Assembly (NCBI GenBank): GCA_963734635.1
Contig: CAVTIA010000006.1
Coordinates: forward strand, 411,074 to 475,073
Direction: 5' to 3'
DNA: 64,000 nt
From: DATCJA01 sp963734635
GTDB taxonomy: Bacteria; Acidobacteriota; Vicinamibacteria; Vicinamibacterales; UBA2999
The notes under the pieces are model-generated. The model was not told the DNA's origin and searched no databases. It saw nothing but the letters and a program-made list of their open reading frames with translations. A program made the translations under genes and the position numbers. Positions 18,116 to 27,354 of this stretch are shown here, piece after piece. How positions within the stretch are numbered: the first letter of the stretch is position 1; each line of letters starts with the position of its first letter.

Positions 18116-18951
18116 TCATCCTGCTCATTGGAGACGTGGTTGGTCGTCCCGGCCGCGAGCTCGTCCGCAAGGGCCTTCGCGCGCTCGTCGAGGTGCACGG
18201 GGTCGATTTCGTGATCGCCAATGCTGAGAATGCGGCCGCCGGATTCGGCGTAACCAAAGACATCGGTGATGCGCTGCTCGAGTCGGGTGTTGACGTGATG
18301 ACGTCTGGAAATCACATCTGGGACAAGAAGGAGGTCATCGACTACATCAAGGTGGAGCCGCGGTTACTACGTCCGGCGAACTATCCCACCGGAGTGCCCG
18401 GCCGCGGCAGCTCTGTCGCGAACGCGCGTGACGGCCGCGCGGTTGGCGTGATTAACGTCATGGGTCGCGTCTTCATGCTCCCGATCGACGACCCGTTTGC
18501 GGTGGTGCTGCGCGAAATCGACGCGATTCGTCATCGCACCCGCGTCATCATCGTCGACTTCCACGCCGACGCCACCAGCGAAAAGATTGCAATGGGGTGG
18601 CACCTGGACGGCCGCGTTACGGCGATAATTGGCACGCACACGCATGTGCAGACGGCAGACGAACGGATCCTGCCGAAGGGCACCGCGTACCTGACAGATG
18701 TGGGCATGACGGGCCCGCATGATTCCATCATCGGAATGGAAGTGGGCCCGTCGCTCGCGCGTTTTCTGAACGGCATGCCTTCGAAGTTCGAACCCGCGAC
18801 AGGAAACGCCCGGCTGAACGGCGTCGTCATCGAAGCAGACGATCGAACAGGGCTGGCAAAACGTATCGTGCGAATCAGCTATTCCGAGATGGAACTTGCA
18901 GAACTCGCGAATTCGGCGAGCGCAGCGAAGGACGCGTCAGTACGCAGATGA
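18112..18951 (+). CDS. ymdB: YmdB family metallophosphoesterase (TIGR00282)
   Basis: This 279-residue protein starts at the GTG that overlaps the hsp20 stop. It shows the calcineurin-like dinuclear metal site in family form: LLIGDVVGRPGR, ANAENAAAGFG, TSGNHIWDKKE, IVDFHADATSEK and GTHTHVQTAD. In Bacillus, YmdB hydrolyses cyclic nucleotides and affects biofilm and RNA decay; that role is by homology only. The stop overlaps the xseA start (ATGA), so it belongs to a translationally coupled run. Confidence 0.93.
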   Translation: MIILLIGDVVGRPGRELVRKGLRALVEVHGVDFVIANAENAAAGFGVTKDIGDALLESGVDVMTSGNHIWDKKEVIDYIKVEPRLLRPANYPTGVPGRGSSVANARDGRAVGVINVMGRVFMLPIDDPFAVVLREIDAIRHRTRVIIVDFHADATSEKIAMGWHLDGRVTAIIGTHTHVQTADERILPKGTAYLTDVGMTGPHDSIIGMEVGPSLARFLNGMPSKFEPATGNARLNGVVIEADDRTGLAKRIVRISYSEMELAELANSASAAKDASVRR

Positions 18952-20345
18952 GATCGCTGTTCGATATGCCGTTCGAAGAGCCTGAGCCTGAGCGACTCGA
19001 ACCCGAATCTCCTGCGCCGCGGCGTCGAATTCTCACCGTCTCCGAGCTGACCGGCAAGGTTCGAATGCTGCTCGAAGATCGATTCACGGACGTCTGGGTT
19101 GAGGGAGAGTTGTCGAACTGCCGCGTGTGGAACACGGGCCACATGTACTTCACCCTCAAGGACGGCGGCGCACAGATCAGAGGTGTGATGTTCCGTTCAG
19201 CCGTGCGTACGCTCCGCTTCAAGGCGCAGGATGGTCTGCGCGTGGTCGCCCGGGGTCGTCTCACGGTTTACGACGCGAAGGGCGAATATCAAATCCTCTG
19301 CGAGCATCTGGAACCCGAAGGGCTTGGAGCGCTGCAGCTCGCGTTCGACCAGTTGAAGCGCCGACTCTCGTCCGAAGGCCTGTTCGACGAGCGTCGCAAG
19401 CGTCGATTGCCCGCACTTCCCCGCAAGATTGGTGTCGTCACGTCGCTCGAAGGCGCAGCGGTTCGCGACATCATTCAGGTGCTGAGGCGCCGCTATCCGA
19501 ACGCGCATATCGTCATTCGTCCGACGCGCGTGCAAGGGGAAGGTGCAGCGCTCGACATCGCCCGCGCAATGGCCGCGATCGGCAAGGTTGCCGGGATCGA
19601 TGTAGTGATCGTAGGACGTGGTGGCGGCTCGATTGAAGATCTGTGGGCATTCAACGAGGAGGTCACGGCGCGCGCGATCGCGGGCTGTCCGGTGCCGACG
19701 ATCTCCGCGGTCGGCCACGAGACTGACGTGACCATCGCCGATTTCGTTGCCGATCTGCGCGCACCGACGCCGTCGGCAGCGGCCGAAATGGTCGTCGCAC
19801 GACGGGACGACTTCTGCGCCCGGCTCGATCAGCTGGCCCACCGCGTCAACGCGACGATGCTGACACGCCTGCATCGTTGCGAGTCCCGGCTGCGAACGCT
19901 GGAGGCGCGATCCGGCTATACCGGCGTCCGCGGTCGTATGGCGATGCGTGGGCGGTATGTGGCCGATCTTGCCCATGCGCTCGGACGCGCGGTTCGAGCG
20001 CGGATGGCGGCGCGCGAGCGAAGCTACCAGACGATGCGCCTCTCGCTCGAGACCTTCGACCTGCGCCGGCGGCTGGCGCGGATTCGGTCGAGGCTCATCG
20101 AAGTCGACGGACGGCTGTCAGTCGCCAGTGCACAAACGCGGCATCGCGCTGATCGGCAACTTCGAAGCGCCGCCGCACGACTCGAAGCACTCAGCCCCCT
20201 GGCGGTGCTTGGACGCGGCTACGCCGTGTGCTGGAATGCAGAACGAACGGCGATCATCCGTGACGCGGCCGCAGTCGCGGCGGGCGATCGAGTCCGAGTG
20301 ACGCTCGCACGCGGGGAACTCGCCTGCGAAGTGAAGAAATCGTGA
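18948..20345 (+). CDS. xseA: Exodeoxyribonuclease VII large subunit
   Basis: This 465-residue protein has the N-terminal OB-fold (LTVSELTGKVRMLLEDRFTD, then VWVEGELSNC and MYFTLKD). The catalytic core follows, with GVVTSLEGAAVRDI, the GRGGGSIEDLWAFNEE motif, and SAVGHETDVTIADFVAD. A long helical region precedes the C-terminal LGRGYAV element. With XseB it forms ExoVII, which degrades single-stranded DNA in both directions. It overlaps ymdB upstream and xseB downstream. Confidence 0.97.
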   Translation: MRSLFDMPFEEPEPERLEPESPAPRRRILTVSELTGKVRMLLEDRFTDVWVEGELSNCRVWNTGHMYFTLKDGGAQIRGVMFRSAVRTLRFKAQDGLRVVARGRLTVYDAKGEYQILCEHLEPEGLGALQLAFDQLKRRLSSEGLFDERRKRRLPALPRKIGVVTSLEGAAVRDIIQVLRRRYPNAHIVIRPTRVQGEGAALDIARAMAAIGKVAGIDVVIVGRGGGSIEDLWAFNEEVTARAIAGCPVPTISAVGHETDVTIADFVADLRAPTPSAAAEMVVARRDDFCARLDQLAHRVNATMLTRLHRCESRLRTLEARSGYTGVRGRMAMRGRYVADLAHALGRAVRARMAARERSYQTMRLSLETFDLRRRLARIRSRLIEVDGRLSVASAQTRHRADRQLRSAAARLEALSPLAVLGRGYAVCWNAERTAIIRDAAAVAAGDRVRVTLARGELACEVKKS

Positions 20346-20602
20346 TGGATCCGACAATTAAGGATTTCGAAGCGGCGATTGCCGAGCTCGAATCCATCGT
20401 GAAGAAGCTCGAAGAAGGCGATCTGCCCCTCGAAACGTCCCTCCAGCTGTACGAACGCGGCGTGCAGTTGTCCCGCTTCTGTCACGCGCGCTTGGAGGAG
20501 GCCGAGCGTCGCATCGAAATCCTCAACGAACGCGGCCAGCTCAGGCCGGCGCCTGAAGCATTCGGCGAGGACGATGAGACAAAGTCGAAGGTCAAGAGCT
20601 GA
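20342..20602 (+). CDS. xseB: Exodeoxyribonuclease VII small subunit
   Basis: This 86-residue helical protein starts with GTG at 20342 inside the xseA stop (GTGA). Family signature: FEAAIAELESIVKKLEEGDL, then LETSLQLYERGVQLSRFC and a helix ending ERRIEILNE. Several copies wrap each XseA subunit. The C-terminal tail is acidic then basic and variable. Confidence 0.96.
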   Translation: MMDPTIKDFEAAIAELESIVKKLEEGDLPLETSLQLYERGVQLSRFCHARLEEAERRIEILNERGQLRPAPEAFGEDDETKSKVKS

Positions 20603-20642
20603 AGGCCGACACTTGACGTTCGCGCTCGCCGAGTGACCCGCC

Positions 20643-21566
20643 ATGGATCCCTCGTTCGACGAATACATTCGGTTACGACGCGACGAAGTCGACGCCGCGC
20701 TGGCAGCCCTCCTCCCGCGCCCGCCCGAGTGTCCGGCGGTAGTGGCCGATGCAATGCGGTACTCGCTCACGGCAGGCGGCAAGCGGCTACGTCCCATCCT
20801 GTGCCTGGCGAGCGCCGAGGCCGTAGGGGGCGACCGCTCCATGGCAATGCCGGTCGCCTGCGCAATCGAGCTGATCCACACCTACTCACTCGTTCACGAC
20901 GATCTACCCGCGATGGACAACGACACCATGCGACGCGGACGGCCGACGTTGCATGTCGTCGCTGGCGAAGGTATGGCTATCCTCGCGGGTGACGGCTTGC
21001 TGACCGAAGCATTCGCCGTCATGGCGGCCGCGCCCGTCGGAGCAGACACGACTGTGCTGCACATGCGGCAGCTTCGCGTAATCGGCATCGTCGCCCGAGC
21101 GGCCGGCGCGAGCGGCATGGTCGGCGGTCAAGCCCTCGATCTGACCGGCAACGACACAGGTCGGGGCGACGTGGCCGCGGCAACGAGCGCCGAGCAACTG
21201 GCCGTAATCTCTGCGAAGAAGACCGGTGCGCTGATTCGTGCGTCCGCGGTTGCGGGCGCAATCATGGGAGGCGCGACCGATCACGACGTAACGTTGATCG
21301 ACGACGCAGCCGCACAATTCGGCCTCGCCTTTCAAATCATCGACGATATTCTCGACGTCGAGGGTGTTGCGTCGACGCTTGGCAAGACCATCGGCAAGGA
21401 CGCCGCGGCCGGTAAGCCTACGTATCCTGCGATATACGGCTTGGATGCGGCGCGGCGCATGGCCGGTGAGTGTCTCGAAAAAGCGGAGCGCAGCCTTCGC
21501 TCGGCGCGTCTTACGGAGTCGCGACTGATGGATATAGGGCGATGGATCGTGGATCGATCGAATTGA
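20643..21566 (+). CDS. ispA: Polyprenyl synthetase, farnesyl diphosphate synthase type
   Basis: This 307-residue all-helical prenyltransferase has the first aspartate-rich motif HDDLPAMDND followed by MRRGRPTLH. The second is QIIDDILDVEG, and conserved GKRLRPIL and GKTIGKDAAAGKPTYP segments are present. The spacing of the first motif (DDLPAMD) fits the bacterial FPP synthase group. It condenses DMAPP/GPP with IPP in the cytoplasm. Its place between xseB and tlyA matches the common xseAB-ispA-(dxs)-tlyA-nadK order; dxs is absent here. Confidence 0.94.
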   Translation: MDPSFDEYIRLRRDEVDAALAALLPRPPECPAVVADAMRYSLTAGGKRLRPILCLASAEAVGGDRSMAMPVACAIELIHTYSLVHDDLPAMDNDTMRRGRPTLHVVAGEGMAILAGDGLLTEAFAVMAAAPVGADTTVLHMRQLRVIGIVARAAGASGMVGGQALDLTGNDTGRGDVAAATSAEQLAVISAKKTGALIRASAVAGAIMGGATDHDVTLIDDAAAQFGLAFQIIDDILDVEGVASTLGKTIGKDAAAGKPTYPAIYGLDAARRMAGECLEKAERSLRSARLTESRLMDIGRWIVDRSN

Positions 21567-21569
21567 CGC

Positions 21570-22310
21570 GTGAACCCACCCATCTCCAAGGTTCGGCTGG
21601 ATCAGCTGGTCGTGGATCGCGGCCTGGCGCCCTCGCGCGAGCGAGCGCGTGCGTTAATCCTCGCAGCGCAGGTCAGCGTTGACGGACATGTGGTGACGAA
21701 GGCGGGCACTCGAGTCGAATCTCGTGCGCAGCTCGCGCTGATCGCACCAGACCACCCCTACGTCGGACGCGGCGGCCTGAAACTGGCACATGCTCTTGAC
21801 GCATTCGGGATCATCGTGACCGGTCGCGAAGCGCTCGACATTGGCGCATCGACCGGCGGATTCACCGACGTACTCCTCAAGCGCGGCGCGGCACGGGTGG
21901 TTGCACTCGACGTCGGGCATGGGCAGCTTGACTGGACGCTTCGACACGATCGGCGCGTCGTGGTGATTGAGCACTTCAACGCTCGCCACTTGACGCTGTC
22001 GGATCTGCCGGGTCCCGTCGATATCGTCTGTATCGACGTGTCGTTCATCTCCTTGCGTCGGATCCTCCCGGTCGTCCCGCCGGTGCTGCGGCCGGGCGGC
22101 GACGTCATCGCGCTCGTCAAGCCACAGTTCGAAGCAGGTCGCACCGAAGCACGGAGTGGCGTCATCCGCGACGAGCACATTCGCGCCCGCGTGCTGGACG
22201 AGATTCGCGCCGAAGGGGCTGCGGTAGGATTGACGACGGCTGGGGTCACGCGTTCGCCCATCACCGGGCAAAAGGGGAACGTCGAGTTCCTCCTCCATCT
22301 ACGTTCATGA
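21570..22310 (+). CDS. tlyA: TlyA-family rRNA 2'-O-methyltransferase
   Basis: This 246-residue protein starts with GTG just after ispA. An N-terminal S4 RNA-binding domain (RLDQLVVDRGLAPSRERARA) is followed by an FtsJ/RrmJ-like SAM methyltransferase domain. Visible elements are PYVGRGGLKLAHALD, ALDIGASTGGFTDVLL (SAM site), VDIVCIDVSFISL, and ALVKPQFEAGR (catalytic Lys). TlyA methylates 16S/23S rRNA in mycobacteria; older annotations call it hemolysin. It overlaps nadK. Confidence 0.94.
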   Translation: MNPPISKVRLDQLVVDRGLAPSRERARALILAAQVSVDGHVVTKAGTRVESRAQLALIAPDHPYVGRGGLKLAHALDAFGIIVTGREALDIGASTGGFTDVLLKRGAARVVALDVGHGQLDWTLRHDRRVVVIEHFNARHLTLSDLPGPVDIVCIDVSFISLRRILPVVPPVLRPGGDVIALVKPQFEAGRTEARSGVIRDEHIRARVLDEIRAEGAAVGLTTAGVTRSPITGQKGNVEFLLHLRS

Positions 22311-23192
22311 TGATTCGACGCGTCGGTATCGTCGCGAAGCACGGCCTCGTCGCCGCGTCAGAGCATGTGGCGCGCCTGGGCGCGTGGCTCTCGGCACGCG
22401 GCATCGACGTCGTGTACGAACGGGAAACGCTGGCCCTCGCTCGGAGCCGTCGGAGATCACGCCCGGACGGCGACTCGCGACACGTTGCCGTGCGAAGCCG
22501 ATCTGATCGTTGTCCTGGGTGGGGACGGCACCCTGCTCGCGATGGCGGCACGGATCGCCAAAGCCGACCGAGACATCCCGATCCTCGGCGTCAACTTCGG
22601 CAGTCTCGGATTCCTGACCGAGATTCGAATTGACGAGCTGATGCCGTCGCTCGAGAGCACCCTCAGCGGCTCGGCGGCGTTCGAGGAACGTGCGATGCTC
22701 GAGGCCGATGTGTATCGCAACGAGGCGCGTGCAGACTCACGAGTGGTTTTGAATGACGTCGTGTTCACGAAGGGGGCGCTCTCGCGGATGATCGAGCTTT
22801 CCGTCTCGGTCAGCGGGGGTTTCGTCACGCGCGTGAAAGCCGACGGGTTGATCGTGGCCAGCGCCACAGGATCGACCGCCTATAACCTCGCCGCCGGCGG
22901 CCCGATTGTGCATCCGGGTGTCGACGCGCTCGTGCTGACCCCGATCGCCCCTCATACGCTGACAAATCGACCGGTGGTGATTCCCGGCCACGCAGACGTC
23001 GAAGTCCGGCCGCACACCGGAGACGGCGCAGATGATGTTTTCGTGACATACGACGGTCAGTCGGGCGACACGCTTCACGAAGGCGACGTCGTACGCGTGC
23101 GCAAATCTGAACGGGTGCTGCGGCTGGTCAAGGCATCGACGCGCGGCTATTTCGAGGTGCTCCGAGAGAAATTAAAATGGGGCGAGCGATGA
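22307..23192 (+). CDS. nadK: NAD kinase (one frameshift)
   Basis: The ATG at 22307 overlaps the tlyA stop. The first part (MMIRRVGIVAKHGLVAASEH) runs to about 22440. The remainder, starting near GAVGDHARTATRD, is in another frame and continues to 23192, for about 295 residues. Diagnostic motifs are IVVLGGDGTLL, ILGVNFGSLGFLTE, ASATGSTAYNLAAGGPI and the LTPIAPHTL block. It makes NADP from NAD with ATP. As NAD kinase is generally essential, the slip is best read as a sequence error. Confidence 0.94.
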
Positions 23193-23305
23193 CCCGCATC
23201 AGCCATTTCTTTCAGCTTCGAACCGAGCGCGAGCGGCAGCTATTCAGGCATCTCGTGACCTCGGGGATGTCGCGAACCGGTCGGCTGGCACTGGGCGGTC
23301 TCTAG
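23189..23305 (+). CDS. Possible 38-residue micro-ORF bridging nadK and the PP2C gene
   Basis: The ATG at 23189 overlaps the nadK stop (ATGA), and its TAG at 23303-23305 overlaps the GTG of the phosphatase gene (TAGTG). The product is basic, MTRISHFFQLRTERERQLFR at its start and RTGRLALGGL at its end. It has no domain I recognise. The double overlap suggests translational coupling, but a chance reading cannot be excluded. It could be a short regulatory peptide or the remains of a longer gene. Confidence 0.4.
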   Translation: MTRISHFFQLRTERERQLFRHLVTSGMSRTGRLALGGL

Positions 23306-24066
23306 TGAATCTCAGATTTGCGGGCGTAACAGATCCTGGCCGTGTCAGGCCACGAAATGAGGACCGGTTCGTCGCCGACGGCGAGCTTCGGCTGTTCGTC
23401 GTCGTTGACGGAATGGGCGGCCATACTGGCGGCGACATTGCGTCGGCCACGATCGCCGAAGCCGTCACAGACTTCATCCGCGAGACCGCCGTCGATTCGG
23501 ACGACACCTGGCCTGACAGCCTGGACGCGAACCTCTCCCCGCTGGCAAACCGCCTTCAGATCGCCATCCGACGCGCCAATCGGACGCTGGCGGCGCGCGC
23601 ACGGACGAATGCGGCGCTCGATGGGAGCGGCGCCACGCTCGCGGCTGCGCTGTTCGGCGATCACGAGGTGGCAATCTCCCACGTCGGCGACTGCCGAGCC
23701 TATCTGTTGCGAAACGGCAGCCTGTCGCAGATTACGCGGGACCATTCGATCGTGGCAGAACAGATCGCGCTTGGTCTCATTGACGCACAGACTGCGCGTA
23801 CCCATCCCCTGCGGCACGTGGTGACACGCGCCGTGTCTGGCCAGGCCGGAATGGCCGTCGATACCCTGGAGCTCAAAATCCAGGCCGGCGATCGCCTCCT
23901 GCTGTGCTCCGATGGAATCCACGGTGTTCTGACCGATAAAGAGATAGCGGACATCGTCGGGAACCGGGAAAAGCCGCTCGACGAGGTGTGTCGCGTCGCG
24001 ATCGACCGGGTGAACAGCCGTGGCGGACCGGACAACTCCACAGCGGTGGTCGTTGAGGCTGGCTGA
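23305..24066 (+). CDS. PP2C-family serine/threonine phosphatase
   Basis: This 253-residue cytoplasmic phosphatase starts at GTG 23305. Metal-binding motifs are in order: RPRNEDRFVADG, FVVVDGMGGHTGGD, SGATLAAALF, ISHVGDCRAYLLR, ITRDHSIVAEQ, LLLCSDGIHGVLTDKE, and GGPDNSTAVVVE. It pairs with the Ser/Thr kinase that starts about 38 bases downstream. This is the usual kinase/phosphatase couple, so it probably dephosphorylates the kinase or its targets. Confidence 0.95.
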   Translation: MNLRFAGVTDPGRVRPRNEDRFVADGELRLFVVVDGMGGHTGGDIASATIAEAVTDFIRETAVDSDDTWPDSLDANLSPLANRLQIAIRRANRTLAARARTNAALDGSGATLAAALFGDHEVAISHVGDCRAYLLRNGSLSQITRDHSIVAEQIALGLIDAQTARTHPLRHVVTRAVSGQAGMAVDTLELKIQAGDRLLLCSDGIHGVLTDKEIADIVGNREKPLDEVCRVAIDRVNSRGGPDNSTAVVVEAG

Positions 24067-24104
24067 ACCCGACCGGCGTTAAGTCGCTGACAGCACGGGG
24101 GCTA

Positions 24105-25832
24105 GTGGTAATTCTTTCCTCCCGAATAGCCAACTTCGAAGTCATCCGCCAGATTGGGTCGGGCGGGATGGGCGCTGTCTACCTCGGACGGGACGTCGAG
24201 CTCGATCGGCGGGTCGCGATCAAGGTCATTCGCGAGGAGATCCACGAGCTGGAAACGCTTGACCGCTTCTTTCACGAGGCGCGAGCGGCGGCGGCACTTC
24301 GACATCCGAACATCATCACGGTCTACGCGAGCGGTCAGCACGAACACCAGCCGTATATGGTCATGGAGTTCATCGACGGAGATTCGCTGGCCGAGATCAT
24401 CCGCGACGGACGTGACGTGCCCATCCTGACGAAGCTGTCCTATCTCGAACAGCTCTGTTCAGGTCTCCACTTTGCACACCGCGCGGGGATCATCCACCGG
24501 GACGTCAAGCCCGCGAACGTGATGGTCGACACGGAAGGCATGGTGCGCATCCTCGACTTCGGCATCGCGCGGATCGAAGGATCCGCACTGACCCAGGGAG
24601 GAGCGCTTCTCGGTTCCGTGAATTACATGTCGCCCGAGCAGATGCTGGGGCGATCGATCGACCACCGTAGCGACATTTTCTCCGTCGGCCTGCTTGCCTA
24701 CGAGCTCATCACCTATCGGCAGGCGTTCAAGGGAGGACTCAACGACGGGATCCTGCAGCGGCTGCCCTACGAGCACCCAACGTCCATGAGCGAGATCTGC
24801 CCAGGCCTCCCTGCTGGTCTCGAAGGCGTGATCGTCCGCGCACTGCAAAAGGCGCCGGAAGATCGGTTCCAGGATCTCGCGGAAATGCGGACCGCGATTG
24901 TTGACATCCAGCGCCGCCTGGAATCGTCCGGTGCTGAAAATACCATCATGATTCTCAGGGAGGCGCTCCAGGCCTCCTTCAATATGAGTGAACCAGAGTC
25001 GACGATGTCGACGGCCCCCGATGCCGCCCCGGTTCCGGAGGCGCCGCCGTACGTCGAACCTGACTTCTCACCGTACGGCGAACCGCCCGATGTCTCGCCG
25101 TACGGCGAATCCGATTTCCCGCCGCACGTCGAATCCGATGTTTCGCCGCAGCAGCCGCCGGCGGCATTGCCGCCTGCCGAACCAATCCCGCCGCCCCAGA
25201 CGTGGCAGGTGAAGAGCACGCCGGGTGCGACGACCAGGCGAGTGGCCACGGCGTCGAACACGCCTTCCACGACCACGTCACGGTCGTCGAGCACAACGAG
25301 ATCGCGGCTGCCTGCGACCAGTCGCTCGCGACCGCCACAGGCGGCCACTCGCACCCCGTCATCGTCGCGAAAGTGGTTTGTTCTGACTTGCGGTGCGATA
25401 GCCGTCGTGATCGGTGTGGCACTGACGATTCCATGGCTGACGGCCGCACAAGCCGACAGGCTCGAGAGAGAACGCACTGGTGTCGCCGCGGCGATGGAGC
25501 GTTTCCGGATTGCCTACAGAAACCGGGATCTGGAGGCGGTGCGAATTGCGTTTCCTCGACTGCCCGGCGAGGCAGAAAAGACCATGGCGGGAACGTTCGC
25601 CGACTGTCTGGTGTACGAGGTTATCTTTGACGAGGTCGCCCTCGTACTCACGTCCGCCGATTCAGCAGTGGCTGAGGCCGACGTTCGAAGCACGCATACC
25701 TGTACTCCGCAGTCAACGGGACCCCAGAAGAGCACCGTTCACCACGACGTCTACACGCTCGGCAGGCACGGCGACACCTGGGTAATTGACGACGTCGAAT
25801 CCACGCCAGCGGCAGCGGTGCGCCGCCCGTAG
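24105..25832 (+). CDS. Transmembrane Ser/Thr protein kinase (PknB-like) with C-terminal extracytoplasmic domain
   Basis: This 575-residue protein begins at GTG 24105. The kinase domain (about residues 10-270) has IGSGGMGAVYLG, the Lys of VAIKVI, HRDVKPANVMVD, and DFGIARI. A Pro/Glu-rich repeat region (YGEP/YGES units) and a Thr/Ser/Arg-rich linker follow. One transmembrane helix (FVLTCGAIAVVIGVALTIPW) lies near residue 430. The last 130 residues resemble a SnoaL/NTF2-like domain (MERFRIAYRNRDLEAVRIAF, then DTWVIDDVES) that may sense something outside the membrane. It follows the PP2C gene. Confidence 0.93.
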   Translation: MVILSSRIANFEVIRQIGSGGMGAVYLGRDVELDRRVAIKVIREEIHELETLDRFFHEARAAAALRHPNIITVYASGQHEHQPYMVMEFIDGDSLAEIIRDGRDVPILTKLSYLEQLCSGLHFAHRAGIIHRDVKPANVMVDTEGMVRILDFGIARIEGSALTQGGALLGSVNYMSPEQMLGRSIDHRSDIFSVGLLAYELITYRQAFKGGLNDGILQRLPYEHPTSMSEICPGLPAGLEGVIVRALQKAPEDRFQDLAEMRTAIVDIQRRLESSGAENTIMILREALQASFNMSEPESTMSTAPDAAPVPEAPPYVEPDFSPYGEPPDVSPYGESDFPPHVESDVSPQQPPAALPPAEPIPPPQTWQVKSTPGATTRRVATASNTPSTTTSRSSSTTRSRLPATSRSRPPQAATRTPSSSRKWFVLTCGAIAVVIGVALTIPWLTAAQADRLERERTGVAAAMERFRIAYRNRDLEAVRIAFPRLPGEAEKTMAGTFADCLVYEVIFDEVALVLTSADSAVAEADVRSTHTCTPQSTGPQKSTVHHDVYTLGRHGDTWVIDDVESTPAAAVRRP

Positions 25833-25843
25833 CAGTGCGGTCC

Positions 25844-26874
25844 TCATCGGCGAAAAAAAAGAACCTGGAACTCACGCACGTTCCGATTGTGTTCGGCGAG
25901 CGTCTCCGAGAAGACATGCGATCCGTCGTTGCGACTGACGAAATACAGGTAAGCGACGCTCGCCGGCATCAACGCCGCCTCGAGCGACGCCTTGCCCGGC
26001 GCCGCAATCGGCCCTGGAGGCAGGCCCGGGTATCGGTACGTGTTGTAAGGCGAATCGAACGCGAGATCCGCCCGGCGGATATTGCCGTCGTATCGTCTGG
26101 CCTTTTGCAAGGCGTACACGACCGTCGGATCTGCCTGCAGTCCCATGCCGATTTTCAATCGATTCCGGTAGACGGCCGCAACGAGCGGCCGCTCCTCGGA
26201 CTTGCCGGTTTCCTTTTCCATCGAGCGATGCCAGCGAGACGATCTGGCGCGTGGTCAGTCCCTGGGCCTGAGCGCGTCGCCGCAGATCGTCGGTGTAGGT
26301 CGCTCGAAAGCGATCGATCATCAACCTGACGAGACGCTGCGCCGATGTGCCTCGCGTGAGCGCGTACGTCTCCGGGAAACAGATAGCCCTCGAGATCGGA
26401 GGCAGCGGGGTCGAGATCCTTGATGAGCGAGCCGTCTCGCGCGGCTGCCACAAAGCTCGACCCGCTTCCGAATCCCCGCATCTCGAACAATCGGCTCATT
26501 TCGTCGATCGTGAGCCCCTCGGGAAAGGTCAGCGGCCTCGCGTATACGTCGCCGCGGGCCAACCGCCCGATGACGTCGACGGCGCTCGCGGCACGATCGA
26601 AACGATACTCTCCGGCCTGAAGCGTCCGCGACCGTCCTGTCCACCAGAGAGCCGCGCGGAAGGTGAACTCGTCGCGGATGATGCCTGCATCCACCAGCAT
26701 GCGTCCAATAGCCGACGTACCCGTGCCGGCGGTGACGTCGATGAACTGTTCGGCGTCGGTGAAACCCTTGTACGGATCGTGGATGCGCTGCCATACGACG
26801 GCAGCGCCAATGCCGCCAGCGACGAGCAACAGAGCGAGGACGATGATGAGCGGCGTCGCGAACTTTCGCATCAC
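25844..26874 (-). CDS. mltG: Endolytic murein transglycosylase MltG (two frameshifts)
   Basis: The GTG at 26874 overlaps the ruvX stop. Three frames join: an N-terminal TM anchor (TPLIIVLALLLVAGGIGAAV) plus LysM-like lobe to DLEGYLFP near 26385, then ETYALTRGTS to SLAS near 26222, then MEKETGKSEERPLVAAVYRN to the stop at 25844. The YceG catalytic Glu lies in KETGKSEE. The LYFVSRNDGSHVFSETLAEH tail is canonical. MltG cuts nascent glycan strands at the inner membrane and sets glycan length. The gene converges on the kinase gene. Confidence 0.93.
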
Positions 26875-27329
26875 ATGTCAGGCGCTGCCGGTAATGAACT
26901 CTGGTGACGAGCGTCTAGATAGTCCTGAAGAATGATGGCAGCCGCAGCCGCATCGAGACGACGTTTTCGAACTCGCCAGTCCTTTTCCGTGACGGCGAGG
27001 CGGCTTTCCGCCTCGCGGCTGGTCAGCCGCTCGTCCTGCAGCACGATCGGCAGTCGCGTAATTCTGCCAAGCTCGCTGGCGAATGCACTGACTCGTGCGG
27101 TCAACTCAGTGCTGGATCCGTCGAGACGCCGCGGCAATCCAACGACGATCGTCGCCACGCCGTCCTCCTCACCCTTGAGACGCGTGATTTCGTCGAGCGC
27201 AAGCTGCAAGCCATCGCTCGCGAGCGAAGTCGGTCGCAGAACATTTTCCGGTCGTGCGAGCGTGAGCGTCGCGTCGCTGACAGCGACACCGATTCGCCGT
27301 TCTCCGATGTCAAATGCCACCACGCGCAC
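26871..27329 (-). CDS. ruvX: Putative pre-16S rRNA nuclease / Holliday junction resolvase-like YqgF
   Basis: This 152-residue RNase H-fold protein starts with GTG. Motifs are AFDIGERRIGVAVSD (first catalytic Asp), IVVGLPRRLDGS, LQDERLTSREAE (catalytic Glu) and LDAAAAAIILQDYLD (last Asp). YqgF homologues process the 5' end of pre-16S rRNA; the resolvase name is historical. Its stop lies in the mltG start (GTGA), giving the common ruvX-mltG pair. Confidence 0.94.
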   Translation of the reverse strand: MRVVAFDIGERRIGVAVSDATLTLARPENVLRPTSLASDGLQLALDEITRLKGEEDGVATIVVGLPRRLDGSSTELTARVSAFASELGRITRLPIVLQDERLTSREAESRLAVTEKDWRVRKRRLDAAAAAIILQDYLDARHQSSLPAAPDM

Positions 27330-27354
27330 GCTATAATTCTCTCATCCTTCCAAG

